A DNA stretch of 45,383 nt from Planctomycetota bacterium (GTDB taxonomy: Bacteria > Planctomycetota > UBA1135 > GCA-002686595): NCBI GenBank assembly GCA_002683825.1, contig NYUD01000083.1:1-45383 (forward strand). Direction: 5' to 3'. Below are positions 1-8,222 of this stretch, in pieces. Numbering within the stretch: position 1 is the stretch's first letter; every line of letters begins with the position of its first letter. The position numbers and the translations under genes are program-made. The notes beneath the pieces are model-generated. The model did not search any database. It was not told the DNA's origin and was given only the letters and a program-made list of their open reading frames with translations.

Positions 1-89
1 GGAGGCTCAGGCCGAGGAGGCTCAGGCCGAGGAGGCTCAGGCCGAGGAGGCTCAGGCCGAGGAGGCTCAGGCCGAGGAGGCTCAGGCCG
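1..89 (+). repeat. 15-bp tandem repeat, six copies, coding
   Basis: Six essentially identical head-to-tail copies of the 15-bp unit GGAGGCTCAGGCCGA fill the left edge, with the last base diverging only at the end of copy six. The unit is in frame with the tex gene and encodes repeated Glu-Glu-Ala-Gln-Ala. The array is cut by the window edge, so the true copy number is unknown. The lack of third-position drift between copies suggests recent expansion or homogenisation, and so probable length variation between strains (inference). Confidence 0.95.
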
Positions 90-2335
90 TTCCTGAAACG
101 TCCGACGAGGTCCCCGCGCCGAGTGAGGCGCAGGCCGGAGGGCCGCTCGCCAAGGAGGGCAAGAGGAAGCGCGGAAAGAAGCAGCCGCCCCAGCCCCCGC
201 CGACGACCAAGCTCGAGGTTTCGCCCGACCTCGCCCGAGTCTGCCAGCCGTTCATCAACACCGACCGCGGCATCCATTCCGAGATGCAGGCGCTCGAGGG
301 TGCGATCCGCATCCTCGCGGATCGACTCGGCCGCAACCCCGAGCTGCGTTCGCTCTTGCGGCGCATGCTGCGCCGGCACGGTCGCTTGACGGTTCGTCCG
401 CTGGTGGAAGATGCCAAGCTGGGCCGTAACCGCTCCTTGCTCAAAGTGAACACCCCACTGCGCCAACTCCAGGGGCATCGCCTTCTGGCGCTGCGCCAGG
501 CGCACTCGCAGAGGCTCCTGGCGACGTCGATTCACATCGACGAAGCTCTCGTCATGTCCAAGGTGCGTGCGGCTCTGGGCAAGCGCCTGCATCCGGAATT
601 CCAGAACGTCGCCCAGGTTGTTTCCGAGCAAGCCCTGCGCCAAAGACTCCTGCCGATGATCGAGGACGACGTGCGCAACGATCTGCGCGAACGGGCGGAC
701 GAGGAAGCGATCCGTTTCCTCGCCCAGCACCTTCGTCAGGTGCTTCTAGCTCCGGCGGCGGGCCCGCGTCCTGTGGCGGGCGTCCATGTGGATGCGAAGG
801 GGGATTGGTGCCTGGTCGTGCTGGACGGAAGTGGCGACCCTGTAGGAAGTGAGATCAAGATCGAAGCTTCCACGTTGAACGCGGGCGAACTCGCCAAGCG
901 TCTGGGAGAGGAGCTGCGTGCCAGCCGAACGCGGGCGCTGGTCATCGGCCACGGCAAGGGATCGCGCAAGGCCGTACACCAGCTGCGCGAATCGATCCAA
1001 TTGCTTTCGGCGGATGCCAGTGTGTTCCTGGTGAACGATTCCGGGGTTGCGAGCTATGCGAACTCCGAGCTAGCGCGCAACGAACTGGCGGGCTACTCCG
1101 TTCCCGCGCGCGAAGCGATCAGTCTCGGCCGGCGCTGTCAGGATCCGATGAACGAGCTGCTAAAGGTCGAACCGCGCCACCTGGGCTTGGGCCGCGAGCA
1201 GTCGGTCATCAGCAAGGCTAACCTTCGTCGAGTCCTGGCCGATACGATCGAGTCTTGTGTCTCCCATGTCGGTTGCGACCTCAACACGGCGCCGCTCAAC
1301 CTCCTGCGCCACGTACCGGGGTTGAACTTCGAGCTCGCCAGGAAACTGGTTGAGCGCCGCAAAGAGCGCCCCTTCATGTCGCGTGAAGAGCTGCGCACCG
1401 AAGGACTCCTGGAGGATTCCGCGTGGACGAACTCGATCGGTTTCCTGCGCGTCACGGAATCGAGCGAACCGCTCGACCGCACTGCCATGCACCCCGAGCA
1501 GTACGATCTGGCCCGTCGGATCGTGCTACAAACGGGGGGCAGCGTCGAAGAGACACTCGGTCGCCGCGAGGCCGCCAAGGGGCTGAAGCGTGTGGATTTC
1601 GACGTCGACGAGGCGACCTGGCGCGACCTCGTGCGGGAGATCTCGTTCCCCGGACGCGATCCGCGTCAGCGGCTGTTCCTCCCGACGCTTCTCCCCTTTG
1701 ATACAGATCCCAAGTCGCTCGAAAAGGGTCAGGTCGTGGAGGGCATCATTTCCAACGTCGCCAGTTTCGGCGCCTTCGTGGATCTGGGGATTACCCGCGA
1801 CGGGATGATCCACATCTCCGAGATCTCCGAACGCTACGTGCGCGATGCCCGGGCCTTGCTTTCCGTCGGTCAGATCGTACGGGCCCGCGTTCTGGACGCG
1901 GAAGGGCCGCGTGTCGAGCTCTCACTCAAAAAGGTCCCCGATGCTCGCGGGAGCCGCGGGCGCGGTGGAGCGCATCGCCGGCACGAAAAGGGGCGGCCCC
2001 GGGGTGGAAGTTCGGGCGAGCGTTCCGGTTCCCCGTGGCCCGAGTACAAGCCGGCCGCGCGCGCGGCGCGTTCGCGCCGCGACGGCCTCGCCGGTGCTGC
2101 AACCACCAACGAACGCGGCGGCCGGGGCGGTGGCCGGGGAGGAGGCGGCGTCGGACGAGGTCGCGGAGGCCCCGGCGGTCGCCGCCGCGGCCAGGCCGAC
2201 GAGCACTACGATGCCGACGCCATCCGCAAGGTCAACGACCCCTCGGAATCGGCTTACAATCCCTTCGCCACCTTCTTCAGGAAGGATCCGGACGAGCAGG
2301 AAGACGCGGGAGCGGCTTCAGAAGCCAAGGAATAA
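2..2335 (+). CDS. tex: Tex family RNA-binding protein (transcription accessory factor), 5' end missing
   Basis: The reading frame is open to the left edge, so the N-terminal Tex helix-turn-helix region lies outside the window. In order the visible part has: the Glu/Ala/Gln repeat stretch (1-89), a Lys/Pro-rich linker, the central helical part around ALEGAIRILAD (from about 284), the YqgF/RNase H-like domain (about 777-1180, with IGHGKGSRK in place of the usual IGNGTASRE and then NDSGVASYANSELA), a helix-hairpin-helix region (about 1255-1470, VGCDLNTAPLNLL), and an S1 RNA-binding domain (about 1717-1932, SFGAFVDLG). A C-terminal tail of roughly 130 residues follows, Arg/Gly-rich with RGG-like runs (about 2095-2190) and an acidic end. 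The core order matches Tex, a widely conserved nucleic-acid-binding protein linked to transcription and RNA metabolism. The repeat insertion and RGG tail are not typical. Identification is firm; the exact role here is inferred. Confidence 0.93.
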   Translation, partial: EAQAEEAQAEEAQAEEAQAEEAQAEEAQAVPETSDEVPAPSEAQAGGPLAKEGKRKRGKKQPPQPPPTTKLEVSPDLARVCQPFINTDRGIHSEMQALEGAIRILADRLGRNPELRSLLRRMLRRHGRLTVRPLVEDAKLGRNRSLLKVNTPLRQLQGHRLLALRQAHSQRLLATSIHIDEALVMSKVRAALGKRLHPEFQNVAQVVSEQALRQRLLPMIEDDVRNDLRERADEEAIRFLAQHLRQVLLAPAAGPRPVAGVHVDAKGDWCLVVLDGSGDPVGSEIKIEASTLNAGELAKRLGEELRASRTRALVIGHGKGSRKAVHQLRESIQLLSADASVFLVNDSGVASYANSELARNELAGYSVPAREAISLGRRCQDPMNELLKVEPRHLGLGREQSVISKANLRRVLADTIESCVSHVGCDLNTAPLNLLRHVPGLNFELARKLVERRKERPFMSREELRTEGLLEDSAWTNSIGFLRVTESSEPLDRTAMHPEQYDLARRIVLQTGGSVEETLGRREAAKGLKRVDFDVDEATWRDLVREISFPGRDPRQRLFLPTLLPFDTDPKSLEKGQVVEGIISNVASFGAFVDLGITRDGMIHISEISERYVRDARALLSVGQIVRARVLDAEGPRVELSLKKVPDARGSRGRGGAHRRHEKGRPRGGSSGERSGSPWPEYKPAARAARSRRDGLAGAATTNERGGRGGGRGGGGVGRGRGGPGGRRRGQADEHYDADAIRKVNDPSESAYNPFATFFRKDPDEQEDAGAASEAKE

Positions 2336-2483
2336 CACGGTTTCGGCCCGGACCGCCGGGGGCATGTCGGGACTCGTCTCGCCGGCTTCGTCGAGCGACG
2401 CGCGGCCCCGAACTTGACTCGTTTGCCGACTTCCTGGTGGGCCTGGAGCCTGGACGCCCGGCTTCTTCCTACAGTGATGCCAG

Positions 2484-2966
2484 ATGTCGTCTTCCTCCGC
2501 CAAGCACAGGACGATAGCTCTGTTGCTCGTGACGTTCTTGGCGTGGCGGGCGGTGGCGGCGAGTTGGAAGATCGCCCAGGAGGTGCGCGGTGTGCATCCG
2601 GAAGTCCTGCGCGCCGCCCTGACCTACAGTGAGGAGGAGCGGATACGGGCCTCCTTGGGCCTCTACGACGAGGGCGAGGCGCTCGAGCTCTACAAGCTCT
2701 ACCGAGCCGTCGACGATCACGGCCGGCGCGATGCGACTCTGTTCGTGGTCGGGGGAGAGGATCCCCACATCCTGCGTGCCTTGACGGCGATGACGGGGTT
2801 TTTCTACCCGCGCCGGGTCCATATCGCGAGGCGTCTTCCCGAGCCCCAGGAGCGTCGTGTGGCCCCTGAGCTTCTCGTCCTGACGCTGCGCGGTCCGTAC
2901 CGCGATTCGCCCACAGGGTTCAAGGAACCGATCGTCGCGACCCCGGCGTGGACACTTTGGAAGTGA
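2484..2966 (+). CDS. Small membrane-anchored protein of unknown function
   Basis: This 160-residue protein was not recognised. One hydrophobic helix (about residues 10-28, IALLLVTFLAWRAVAAS) sits near the N-terminus and would anchor or export it. The rest is a mixed alpha/beta soluble part with a YSEEERIRASLGLYDEGEALELYKLYRAV helical segment and a later FVVGGEDPHILRALTAMTGFFYPRR segment. The 3' end overlaps the start of the following polytopic membrane protein by 19 bp, so the two are probably translated together. The partner looks like a glycosyltransferase, so this may be an accessory subunit, but that is inference from position only. The ATG has no strong ribosome binding site. Confidence 0.75.
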   Translation: MSSSSAKHRTIALLLVTFLAWRAVAASWKIAQEVRGVHPEVLRAALTYSEEERIRASLGLYDEGEALELYKLYRAVDDHGRRDATLFVVGGEDPHILRALTAMTGFFYPRRVHIARRLPEPQERRVAPELLVLTLRGPYRDSPTGFKEPIVATPAWTLWK

Positions 2967-4435
2967 TCCTTGGCTGGCAGGCGATCACGCTCCTGCGTGT
3001 TCTGGTCATGCCCCTGGTGGTGGGGGTGGGACTCATGCGGGCCCTCGGGTTTCGTGCGAGTTCGGATCGAATCGGCTACTGGGGCTGGAGCTGGATCGGC
3101 GGAACGCTCGTTACCGCGCTGGTTCTCTTCGGTTGGCTCTGGTGGGGCCTGCCTTCGGTGTGGGGGATCGAGCTCGTTTTGTCGGTCCTCGCCGCAGGTC
3201 TTTTCGTGCTCGGACGACGAGTGCGACCCCAGATCCCGTCTCCAGTGCCCGAGTCCGCTGCCTGGGAAAAACGCCTGTTTTTCGGCGTCCTCACCCTCGC
3301 TCTCGTCGTTTGCGGCGTTCGCATCCTCCTAGCAACCGGCGAAGTGGTCCATCGTGCGGACGAGGCGACCTTCTGGTCCTTTCATGCCAAGGTCATCTTT
3401 GAGAACGGGGGCTTCACTCCCGGCTACACGGAGATGTCCACCTCGGCCTCCATGCGCCATCCGGACTACCCACTGCTGAATCCTCTGCTGCAGTTGTGGA
3501 CCTACCTGCACTATGGAGACATCACGCACGTGGCCAACCGTGTGCCTATCCAGATGTTCTCGCTCGCCCTCGTGCTCGTGCTCGGATCGGCCCTGCGGCG
3601 GGCAGCACGCGGCTGGGTCGCATCCGCCTTGTTAATCGTGTTTCTCGGCTGTGGCTACGCCCTGATCTGGACCAAGCGCGCTCACGGCGACGTGCTGGTC
3701 GGACTTGGCGCGCTCGTTCTTCTCGACGGCTACTTCCGTCACCGGGCAGCCTCCGGCGAATCCGCCTGGTGGCGTTTGTCCCTGTTGGGCGCCTGTCTGT
3801 GTCTGTGGTCCAAGAACGAAGGCATGCTGGTCCTCCTCTGTGGCCTCGGAGCCCTCGCGCTGGCGCAGCTTCACCTCCTTCGCCACAGGGACGCTTTGAA
3901 AGACGCACTACGACCGCGGGCTGCCTACCTCGCCCTTCTCGCGCCGCTCCTCATCATCGCACTGAACTCGGCGTTCAACGCCCATTTCGGCTACCGAAGC
4001 GACGTCCTCACCGGAGAAGGCGCGCCGACCGGAATGGGAATCTTTGAAGCCCTGGGCGAAAAAGGAGGAGAACGCTTGCCCTTGGTCGCCTCCTACTTCT
4101 GGAACAACCTCCTGCTTCGGCCCTCGCATTCGGGGTATGTGCTGCTGGCCTTTCTCCTGATCGTCGTCATCGCGCCCAAGTTCGTGTGGCAGAGTCCCCT
4201 CGGCGTTCCGGCCCTCGCCCTCATCGGATTCATGCTGGGCGTGTTCGTGGTGTTCCTGGGCACCGGGCGCGAACTGGACAGGCATCTCAGGTCCGCAGCA
4301 GCACGCGTTCTCTTTCAGTGTGTTCCCGCCGCGACCTTGTGGCTGGCAGTGACGTACGACGAACTTTGCTCCACGCGAAGACGTCGTTCCGCCTGGCCCG
4401 GACCGCCCCGTCGATACGGGACGAAGTCCCTTTAA
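2948..4435 (+). CDS. Polytopic membrane protein, PMT/ArnT-like glycosyltransferase candidate
   Basis: The 495-residue protein has about ten or more hydrophobic helices across most of its length. After the first four helices comes a loop with HRADEATFWSFHAKVIFENG and then MRHPDYPLLNPLLQLW. An acidic loop after early helices followed by a HPDYPL-type motif is seen in lipid-linked-sugar glycosyltransferases of the GT39/ArnT-like type and their bacterial relatives. Such enzymes move sugars from polyprenyl carriers on the outer face of the inner membrane. The GTG start at 2948 lies inside the preceding gene, which fits translational coupling. A later in-frame ATG would delete the first helix. The stop overlaps the convergent gene's stop by 4 bp. 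The basic C-terminal tail is probably cytoplasmic. Family assignment is moderate and the substrate is unknown. Confidence 0.7.
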   Translation: MDTLEVILGWQAITLLRVLVMPLVVGVGLMRALGFRASSDRIGYWGWSWIGGTLVTALVLFGWLWWGLPSVWGIELVLSVLAAGLFVLGRRVRPQIPSPVPESAAWEKRLFFGVLTLALVVCGVRILLATGEVVHRADEATFWSFHAKVIFENGGFTPGYTEMSTSASMRHPDYPLLNPLLQLWTYLHYGDITHVANRVPIQMFSLALVLVLGSALRRAARGWVASALLIVFLGCGYALIWTKRAHGDVLVGLGALVLLDGYFRHRAASGESAWWRLSLLGACLCLWSKNEGMLVLLCGLGALALAQLHLLRHRDALKDALRPRAAYLALLAPLLIIALNSAFNAHFGYRSDVLTGEGAPTGMGIFEALGEKGGERLPLVASYFWNNLLLRPSHSGYVLLAFLLIVVIAPKFVWQSPLGVPALALIGFMLGVFVVFLGTGRELDRHLRSAAARVLFQCVPAATLWLAVTYDELCSTRRRRSAWPGPPRRYGTKSL

Positions 4436-5331
4436 TTCTGGTCGCCGGGAAGCGGGCCGGGAGGCCTGGGGTCATCCAGGCCGCCGACCATTTCATCGAG
4501 TCGGTCGAGCGTCGTGCCGAAGAAGTCAGCGGTATCACCGGAGCCGGCGGCCTGGGAGATGCCAGGCGCGGGACTTTCCAGGTCAACTAGAACGTGCAGA
4601 TCATCGTCGGGTGTGCGAGGGGGAAAGTCGGGGGACATCTTCGAGCTTGCTTGTGAAGTGGAAGCGTCGATACGAGCTTCCAGGAGTTGACGTGTTTGAT
4701 TGACGACTTGGATGACGCCATCGAGCCCACCTCGGAACTGCAGATCGAGCGCATGAATGCGCTCGTCAAAATGGGCGGTGAGCTTGTCCAGGCTGGAAGC
4801 CAAACGAAACAAGGCGCTGCGATGTTCCTGGTCTAGGCCATCCTTGCCGTCGAGTTTGTGAAAGAAACCCTGCTGCACCTCGGCAACGGACGTGACGTCC
4901 TCTGCGACTTGTAGAGACGAGGTGCTCAGCTGTGTGAGCTTGGTGATGAGCTGGTCAGCCACGAGGCGGAAATCACAGTGATCCTCCTCGTGTCCCTGAT
5001 GCGCCGTGGCAATCGCAACGGATGTGCGCTGGCGCGCGAGAAGTCCGACACCGAAAAGGACCAAACCGCCGACGATCAGAGTACCACTTTCTACGCCAGC
5101 TGTGGCGAGAGCTTGAGCGATCTTCGTGAGATGCCAGGAGTATTCCGGAGCGGCCGCCAGGGCGAGTCCGAAGACAGCGATCACTCCTCCCGTGACGAAC
5201 AGCGCGTTGGATTCTATGTTGCCCTGGGATGCAGATCGGGACAGATGCGGTGCAGCATCCAACGTGTCGAGTGCTTCTTCGGGCGACGTCGCGAGGGTGG
5301 GCGGAGTGTTGAGGGGTTTCAGAGCTTCCAT
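4432..5331 (-). CDS. Two-TM protein with cytoplasmic coiled coil, unknown function
   Basis: Open frame continues upstream to 5571, but the ATG at 5331 has a GAGG sequence about 8 nt upstream, and the extra 80 residues look like non-coding Pro/Arg-rich sequence, so 5331 is the preferred start (299 residues). The protein begins MEALKPLNTPP. Two hydrophobic helices follow at about residues 40-62 and 77-98. The rest is helical with heptad-like spacing (SVAEVQQGFFHKLDGKD, ALFRLASSLDKLTAHFDE). The C-terminal 60 residues are acidic and Pro-rich and probably disordered. The layout recalls chemoreceptor-like or structural coiled-coil membrane proteins, but no methyl-accepting hairpin motif was found. 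It converges with the preceding gene and diverges from ptsI. Confidence 0.7.
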   Translation of the reverse strand: MEALKPLNTPPTLATSPEEALDTLDAAPHLSRSASQGNIESNALFVTGGVIAVFGLALAAAPEYSWHLTKIAQALATAGVESGTLIVGGLVLFGVGLLARQRTSVAIATAHQGHEEDHCDFRLVADQLITKLTQLSTSSLQVAEDVTSVAEVQQGFFHKLDGKDGLDQEHRSALFRLASSLDKLTAHFDERIHALDLQFRGGLDGVIQVVNQTRQLLEARIDASTSQASSKMSPDFPPRTPDDDLHVLVDLESPAPGISQAAGSGDTADFFGTTLDRLDEMVGGLDDPRPPGPLPGDQN

Positions 5332-5551
5332 TGGGTCCTCGTTCTTCTCCTCGGAATCCTGGACCGCGTTCCAACAAAAGAGGTCCTTGCGTCCGGTCCG
5401 AGCGCTCGTTGCCAGCCCCCGCGGCTCCCGACCTGGATCGGCTTTTTCTTTCCTCGGGCTGGGATGGGATTCGTCTTGAGGCCATTCCTTCCCTACCCTC
5501 CGGCGCGCTATGGTCTTGAGCCCTCCCCGTCCAGGGTGGGCAACTCCTTCC

Positions 5552-7303
5552 ATGCAGAAAGGCAGCATCAACGGTACCGGGGTTTCCCCCGGATTGGCCC
5601 TGGGCCCGGTTCATATCGTCTACGCGGGCCCCTCCGACATACCGACCTGGACGGTGGGGCGCGACGAGGTTGCGATCGAGATCGGGAGGCTAGCGACCGC
5701 CTTGAACGTTGCTGCTGACCGGTTGGACGAGCGCCGTAAGAAAGTCCTTTCCAGTGCGGGAGCGAAGGACGCGGAGATCTTCGTGGTCCACCGGGCGATT
5801 CTCCAGGATCCGAGCGCCATGCGGCAGGTCGAGGAGGCGATCTCCGAGCATCGAATCAACGCCGAAGCGGCGGTCAAGATGCTGATCGATCGTTTCGAGC
5901 AGACGATGGGCAAGCTCGAGGGCAACAGCGTGCGGGCCTATGCCTCCGACGTCAGCGATCCCTGGTATTTCGTGCTGGACGTGCTTCTCGAGCAGGACCG
6001 GGCCGAGGTCCTGCAGACGGACGGCCAGGTCATCCTTGCAGCTGCCCAGCTGACCCCGGCCGTGATGACGTTTGTCGAACGTGGCCGTTTGGCTGCGGTT
6101 GTCGCGGAGAAGGGGGGGCGGTTCTCCCACGGGGCGGTCCTGGCACGATCGTTTGGGATCCCGTGTCTCGTGGGTGCTTCCAATCTGCTGGCTCGCCTCG
6201 AACAGGGCATGCAAGTGGCTGTGGATGCCGACCGCGGGTTCGTTCAGCTTTCGCCCAGCGATGGGCAGGTGGAAGAGCTCCTGGCGCGCAAGACCTCGAT
6301 CGAGGGGCGGCGCGACGCGCTGCGTCAGGAGGCTGCAAGTCGCGCGCGAACGCCGGACGGATTCGAGTTGATGCTGTTGGTCAACATCGAGAGCGTGCGC
6401 GATCTCGAAACGTTCGAGAACGAGCACGTCGACGGGATCGGCTTGCTGCGCACCGAATTTCTCTACCTGGAACGCAATTCCTTCCCCTCCGAGGAGGAGC
6501 AGCATCGACTCTACCGCCGCGTCCTGGAGCATCTCGAGGGCATGCCGACCACATTGCGACTTCTTGACATCGGGGGTGACAAGCCGCTTCCCTACTTCAA
6601 GACACCGGCGGAAACGAATCCGGCGCTGGGTTGGCGGGGGATTCGGATCACCCTGCAATGGCGCGATCTCCTGCGGGTGCAACTGCGCGCGCTCCTTCGC
6701 ACGAGCGTCTTCGGTGACCTGCGTGTTCTCATTCCGATGGTCACCTCGCTGGACGAGATCGCCGAGTTGCACGAAATCTTCCAGGAGGTGCGCAACGAGC
6801 TCGCCGGTCAGGGCTACCCGGTGGTCGAGAATCTTCCCGTGGGGGCGATGATCGAGGTTCCCTCGGCTCTGCTCGAGATCGACCGCATTCTCGAAGCGGT
6901 CGACTTCGTCAGCGTCGGAACCAACGACCTGGTGCAGTACCTCCTGGCCGTCGACCGGGACAACCCCTGGGTCTCCGATCTGTACGACCCTCTCAACCCC
7001 GCGATCTTCCGCGCACTCGACCAGATCGCTCGAGCGGCGAAGCGCTGCAACAAGCCGGCTTCGGTCTGCGGGGACATGGCGAGCGATCCCGTCCTGGCCA
7101 TTCTTCTCCTGGGACTGGGCTACGACTCGATCAGCGTGGCGCCCCAGTTCATTCCCGAGATCAAGTATGCGGTCCGTCGGACGACTCAGGCGGCCGCCCG
7201 GGCCTTCGCCGAGGAGATCCTCTCTGCGTCGAATTCGGCCCCTGTTCATCGAGCTTTTGACCGAATTCGCAATAGTCTGTACGGAGCGGATGAGACCCGT
7301 TGA
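5552..7303 (+). CDS. ptsI: Phosphoenolpyruvate-protein phosphotransferase (PTS enzyme I)
   Basis: This 583-residue protein is close to the usual enzyme I length. Enzyme I takes phosphate from phosphoenolpyruvate on a histidine and passes it to HPr in the cytoplasm. The start at 5552 is chosen because GVSPGLALGPV follows directly, as in the family; upstream residues are not conserved. Visible features are: the N-terminal HPr-binding helical region; the phosphohistidine motif GGRFSHGAVLARSFGIPCLVG with His193; and the PEP-binding barrel with GIGLLRTEFLY, LLDIGGDKPLPYF, NPALGWRGIRI and SVGTNDLVQY. The active-site Cys506 lies in VCGDMASDP. No HPr or EII gene is in the window, so its partners must be elsewhere. 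It may serve sugar uptake or a regulatory PTS. Confidence 0.95.
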   Translation: MQKGSINGTGVSPGLALGPVHIVYAGPSDIPTWTVGRDEVAIEIGRLATALNVAADRLDERRKKVLSSAGAKDAEIFVVHRAILQDPSAMRQVEEAISEHRINAEAAVKMLIDRFEQTMGKLEGNSVRAYASDVSDPWYFVLDVLLEQDRAEVLQTDGQVILAAAQLTPAVMTFVERGRLAAVVAEKGGRFSHGAVLARSFGIPCLVGASNLLARLEQGMQVAVDADRGFVQLSPSDGQVEELLARKTSIEGRRDALRQEAASRARTPDGFELMLLVNIESVRDLETFENEHVDGIGLLRTEFLYLERNSFPSEEEQHRLYRRVLEHLEGMPTTLRLLDIGGDKPLPYFKTPAETNPALGWRGIRITLQWRDLLRVQLRALLRTSVFGDLRVLIPMVTSLDEIAELHEIFQEVRNELAGQGYPVVENLPVGAMIEVPSALLEIDRILEAVDFVSVGTNDLVQYLLAVDRDNPWVSDLYDPLNPAIFRALDQIARAAKRCNKPASVCGDMASDPVLAILLLGLGYDSISVAPQFIPEIKYAVRRTTQAAARAFAEEILSASNSAPVHRAFDRIRNSLYGADETR

Positions 7304-7342
7304 GATGTCCGATCGTGAAGAGTCCAAAAAATGGATCTAGAA

Positions 7343-7389
7343 CATGGGGTACGAGCCCCCTACCCCCATGGACGCGCGGGGGCTATAAT
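7343..7389 (+). promoter_or_regulatory. Candidate promoter: imperfect inverted repeat followed by TATAAT
   Basis: Between ptsI and the SANT-like gene, CATGGGGTA (7343-7351) and TACCCCCATG (7361-7370) form an inverted repeat with one bulged base. A perfect TATAAT sits at 7384-7389, unusual in such GC-rich DNA. No good -35 hexamer occurs at the expected distance; the inverted repeat occupies that place. It could be an operator at a promoter for the next gene, or a hairpin at the end of ptsI, although no T-run follows. Confidence 0.35.
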
Positions 7390-7499
7390 GCGGTCCGAGT
7401 AGCTCACTCCCGCCCCTGGACTTTTGTCCTCGGGGATGGCGCCGTCCAGGGAGGGAGACATTCGTCCTTTTGGAGGAGGAGAAACCGGGGGGGAGACGA

Positions 7500-8210
7500 G
7501 TGCAGATAGACGGCAGAAAGAACCGGTCGACCGCTCCCAGGCGCGGACGTTGGTCGCAGGCGGAGCAAGCCCGCTTGCGCCAGCTCTATGGTTTGCGCGA
7601 CGATGCATCGATCGCACGGGAGCTCAATCGCCCTGTGGCCAGCGTGCGGCGCATGGCGGAAAAGCTCTATCCGGTCGGGAACAAGAACTCGCCCTGGACC
7701 GCTCAGGAGGCGGTCGAGCTCAAGAAGTATCTCGGCGCCACCACGCCGGAGGTCATCGCCCGGATCCTGGGCCGCGGTCGGGACGAGGTCATCGAGCGAA
7801 TCGTCGAGCTCGGTCGCATCAAGCGGGGCGGGGCCTGGGTGCGTGACGAAATCGCCGAGTTCAAGCGCATCTTCGGCACCCGCACGGACGAGGATCTCTC
7901 CCGTATCTTCGGTCGCACGGAAGAGGAAATTCGCGCCTTCGCCCTGAAGCATGCGCTGGCCAAGGACAAGGCTTTCCTGCGGAAGCTGCGGGGCGAGGCG
8001 GCGACGAAGATGCCGCGCTGGTCGTCGGAAGAGCTCGATCTCCTGAAGCGGGAGTATCCGACTCGGTCGAACCTCGAGATCGCCCAGAACCTGGGGCGTT
8101 CGGTGAAGAGCGTGGTTTCGAAGGCCCATCACCTGGGGCTGAAGAAGTCCACGGAGAGATTGCGGGACATGGGGCGCGAGAACGTGAGCTTGCGCTATCA
8201 GGACCGCTGA
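7500..8210 (+). CDS. Protein with four SANT/Myb-like helix-turn-helix repeats
   Basis: The 236-residue protein starts with GTG at 7500, preceded by a GGGGGGGAGA stretch; a TTG at 7470 is an alternative that adds ten residues. The sequence divides into four related units, each opening with an aromatic-led helix: GRWSQAEQARLRQLY (Trp18), SPWTAQEAVELKKYL (Trp66), GAWVRDEIAEFKRIF (Trp113) and PRWSSEELDLLKREY (Trp174). Each is followed by a pattern like IARELNRPVASVRRMAEKL, with a turn and a basic second or third helix. This is the arrangement of SANT/Myb or homeodomain-like three-helix units that bind DNA or proteins. The N-terminus is highly basic, and so is the C-terminus. It is probably a DNA-binding or nucleoid-associated regulator. 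No effector domain is present and the target is unknown. Confidence 0.8.
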   Translation: MQIDGRKNRSTAPRRGRWSQAEQARLRQLYGLRDDASIARELNRPVASVRRMAEKLYPVGNKNSPWTAQEAVELKKYLGATTPEVIARILGRGRDEVIERIVELGRIKRGGAWVRDEIAEFKRIFGTRTDEDLSRIFGRTEEEIRAFALKHALAKDKAFLRKLRGEAATKMPRWSSEELDLLKREYPTRSNLEIAQNLGRSVKSVVSKAHHLGLKKSTERLRDMGRENVSLRYQDR

Positions 8211-8222
8211 AGTCCTCGTCGC

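Noticed and set aside
1..89. CRISPR array or mobile-element end
   Set aside because: The 15-bp units have no spacers and stay in frame with tex, so this is a coding tandem repeat.
5690..7327. 545-codon open frame on the minus strand
   Set aside because: It is antisense to ptsI, whose motifs and codon pattern are clear; the antisense frame has no recognisable domain.
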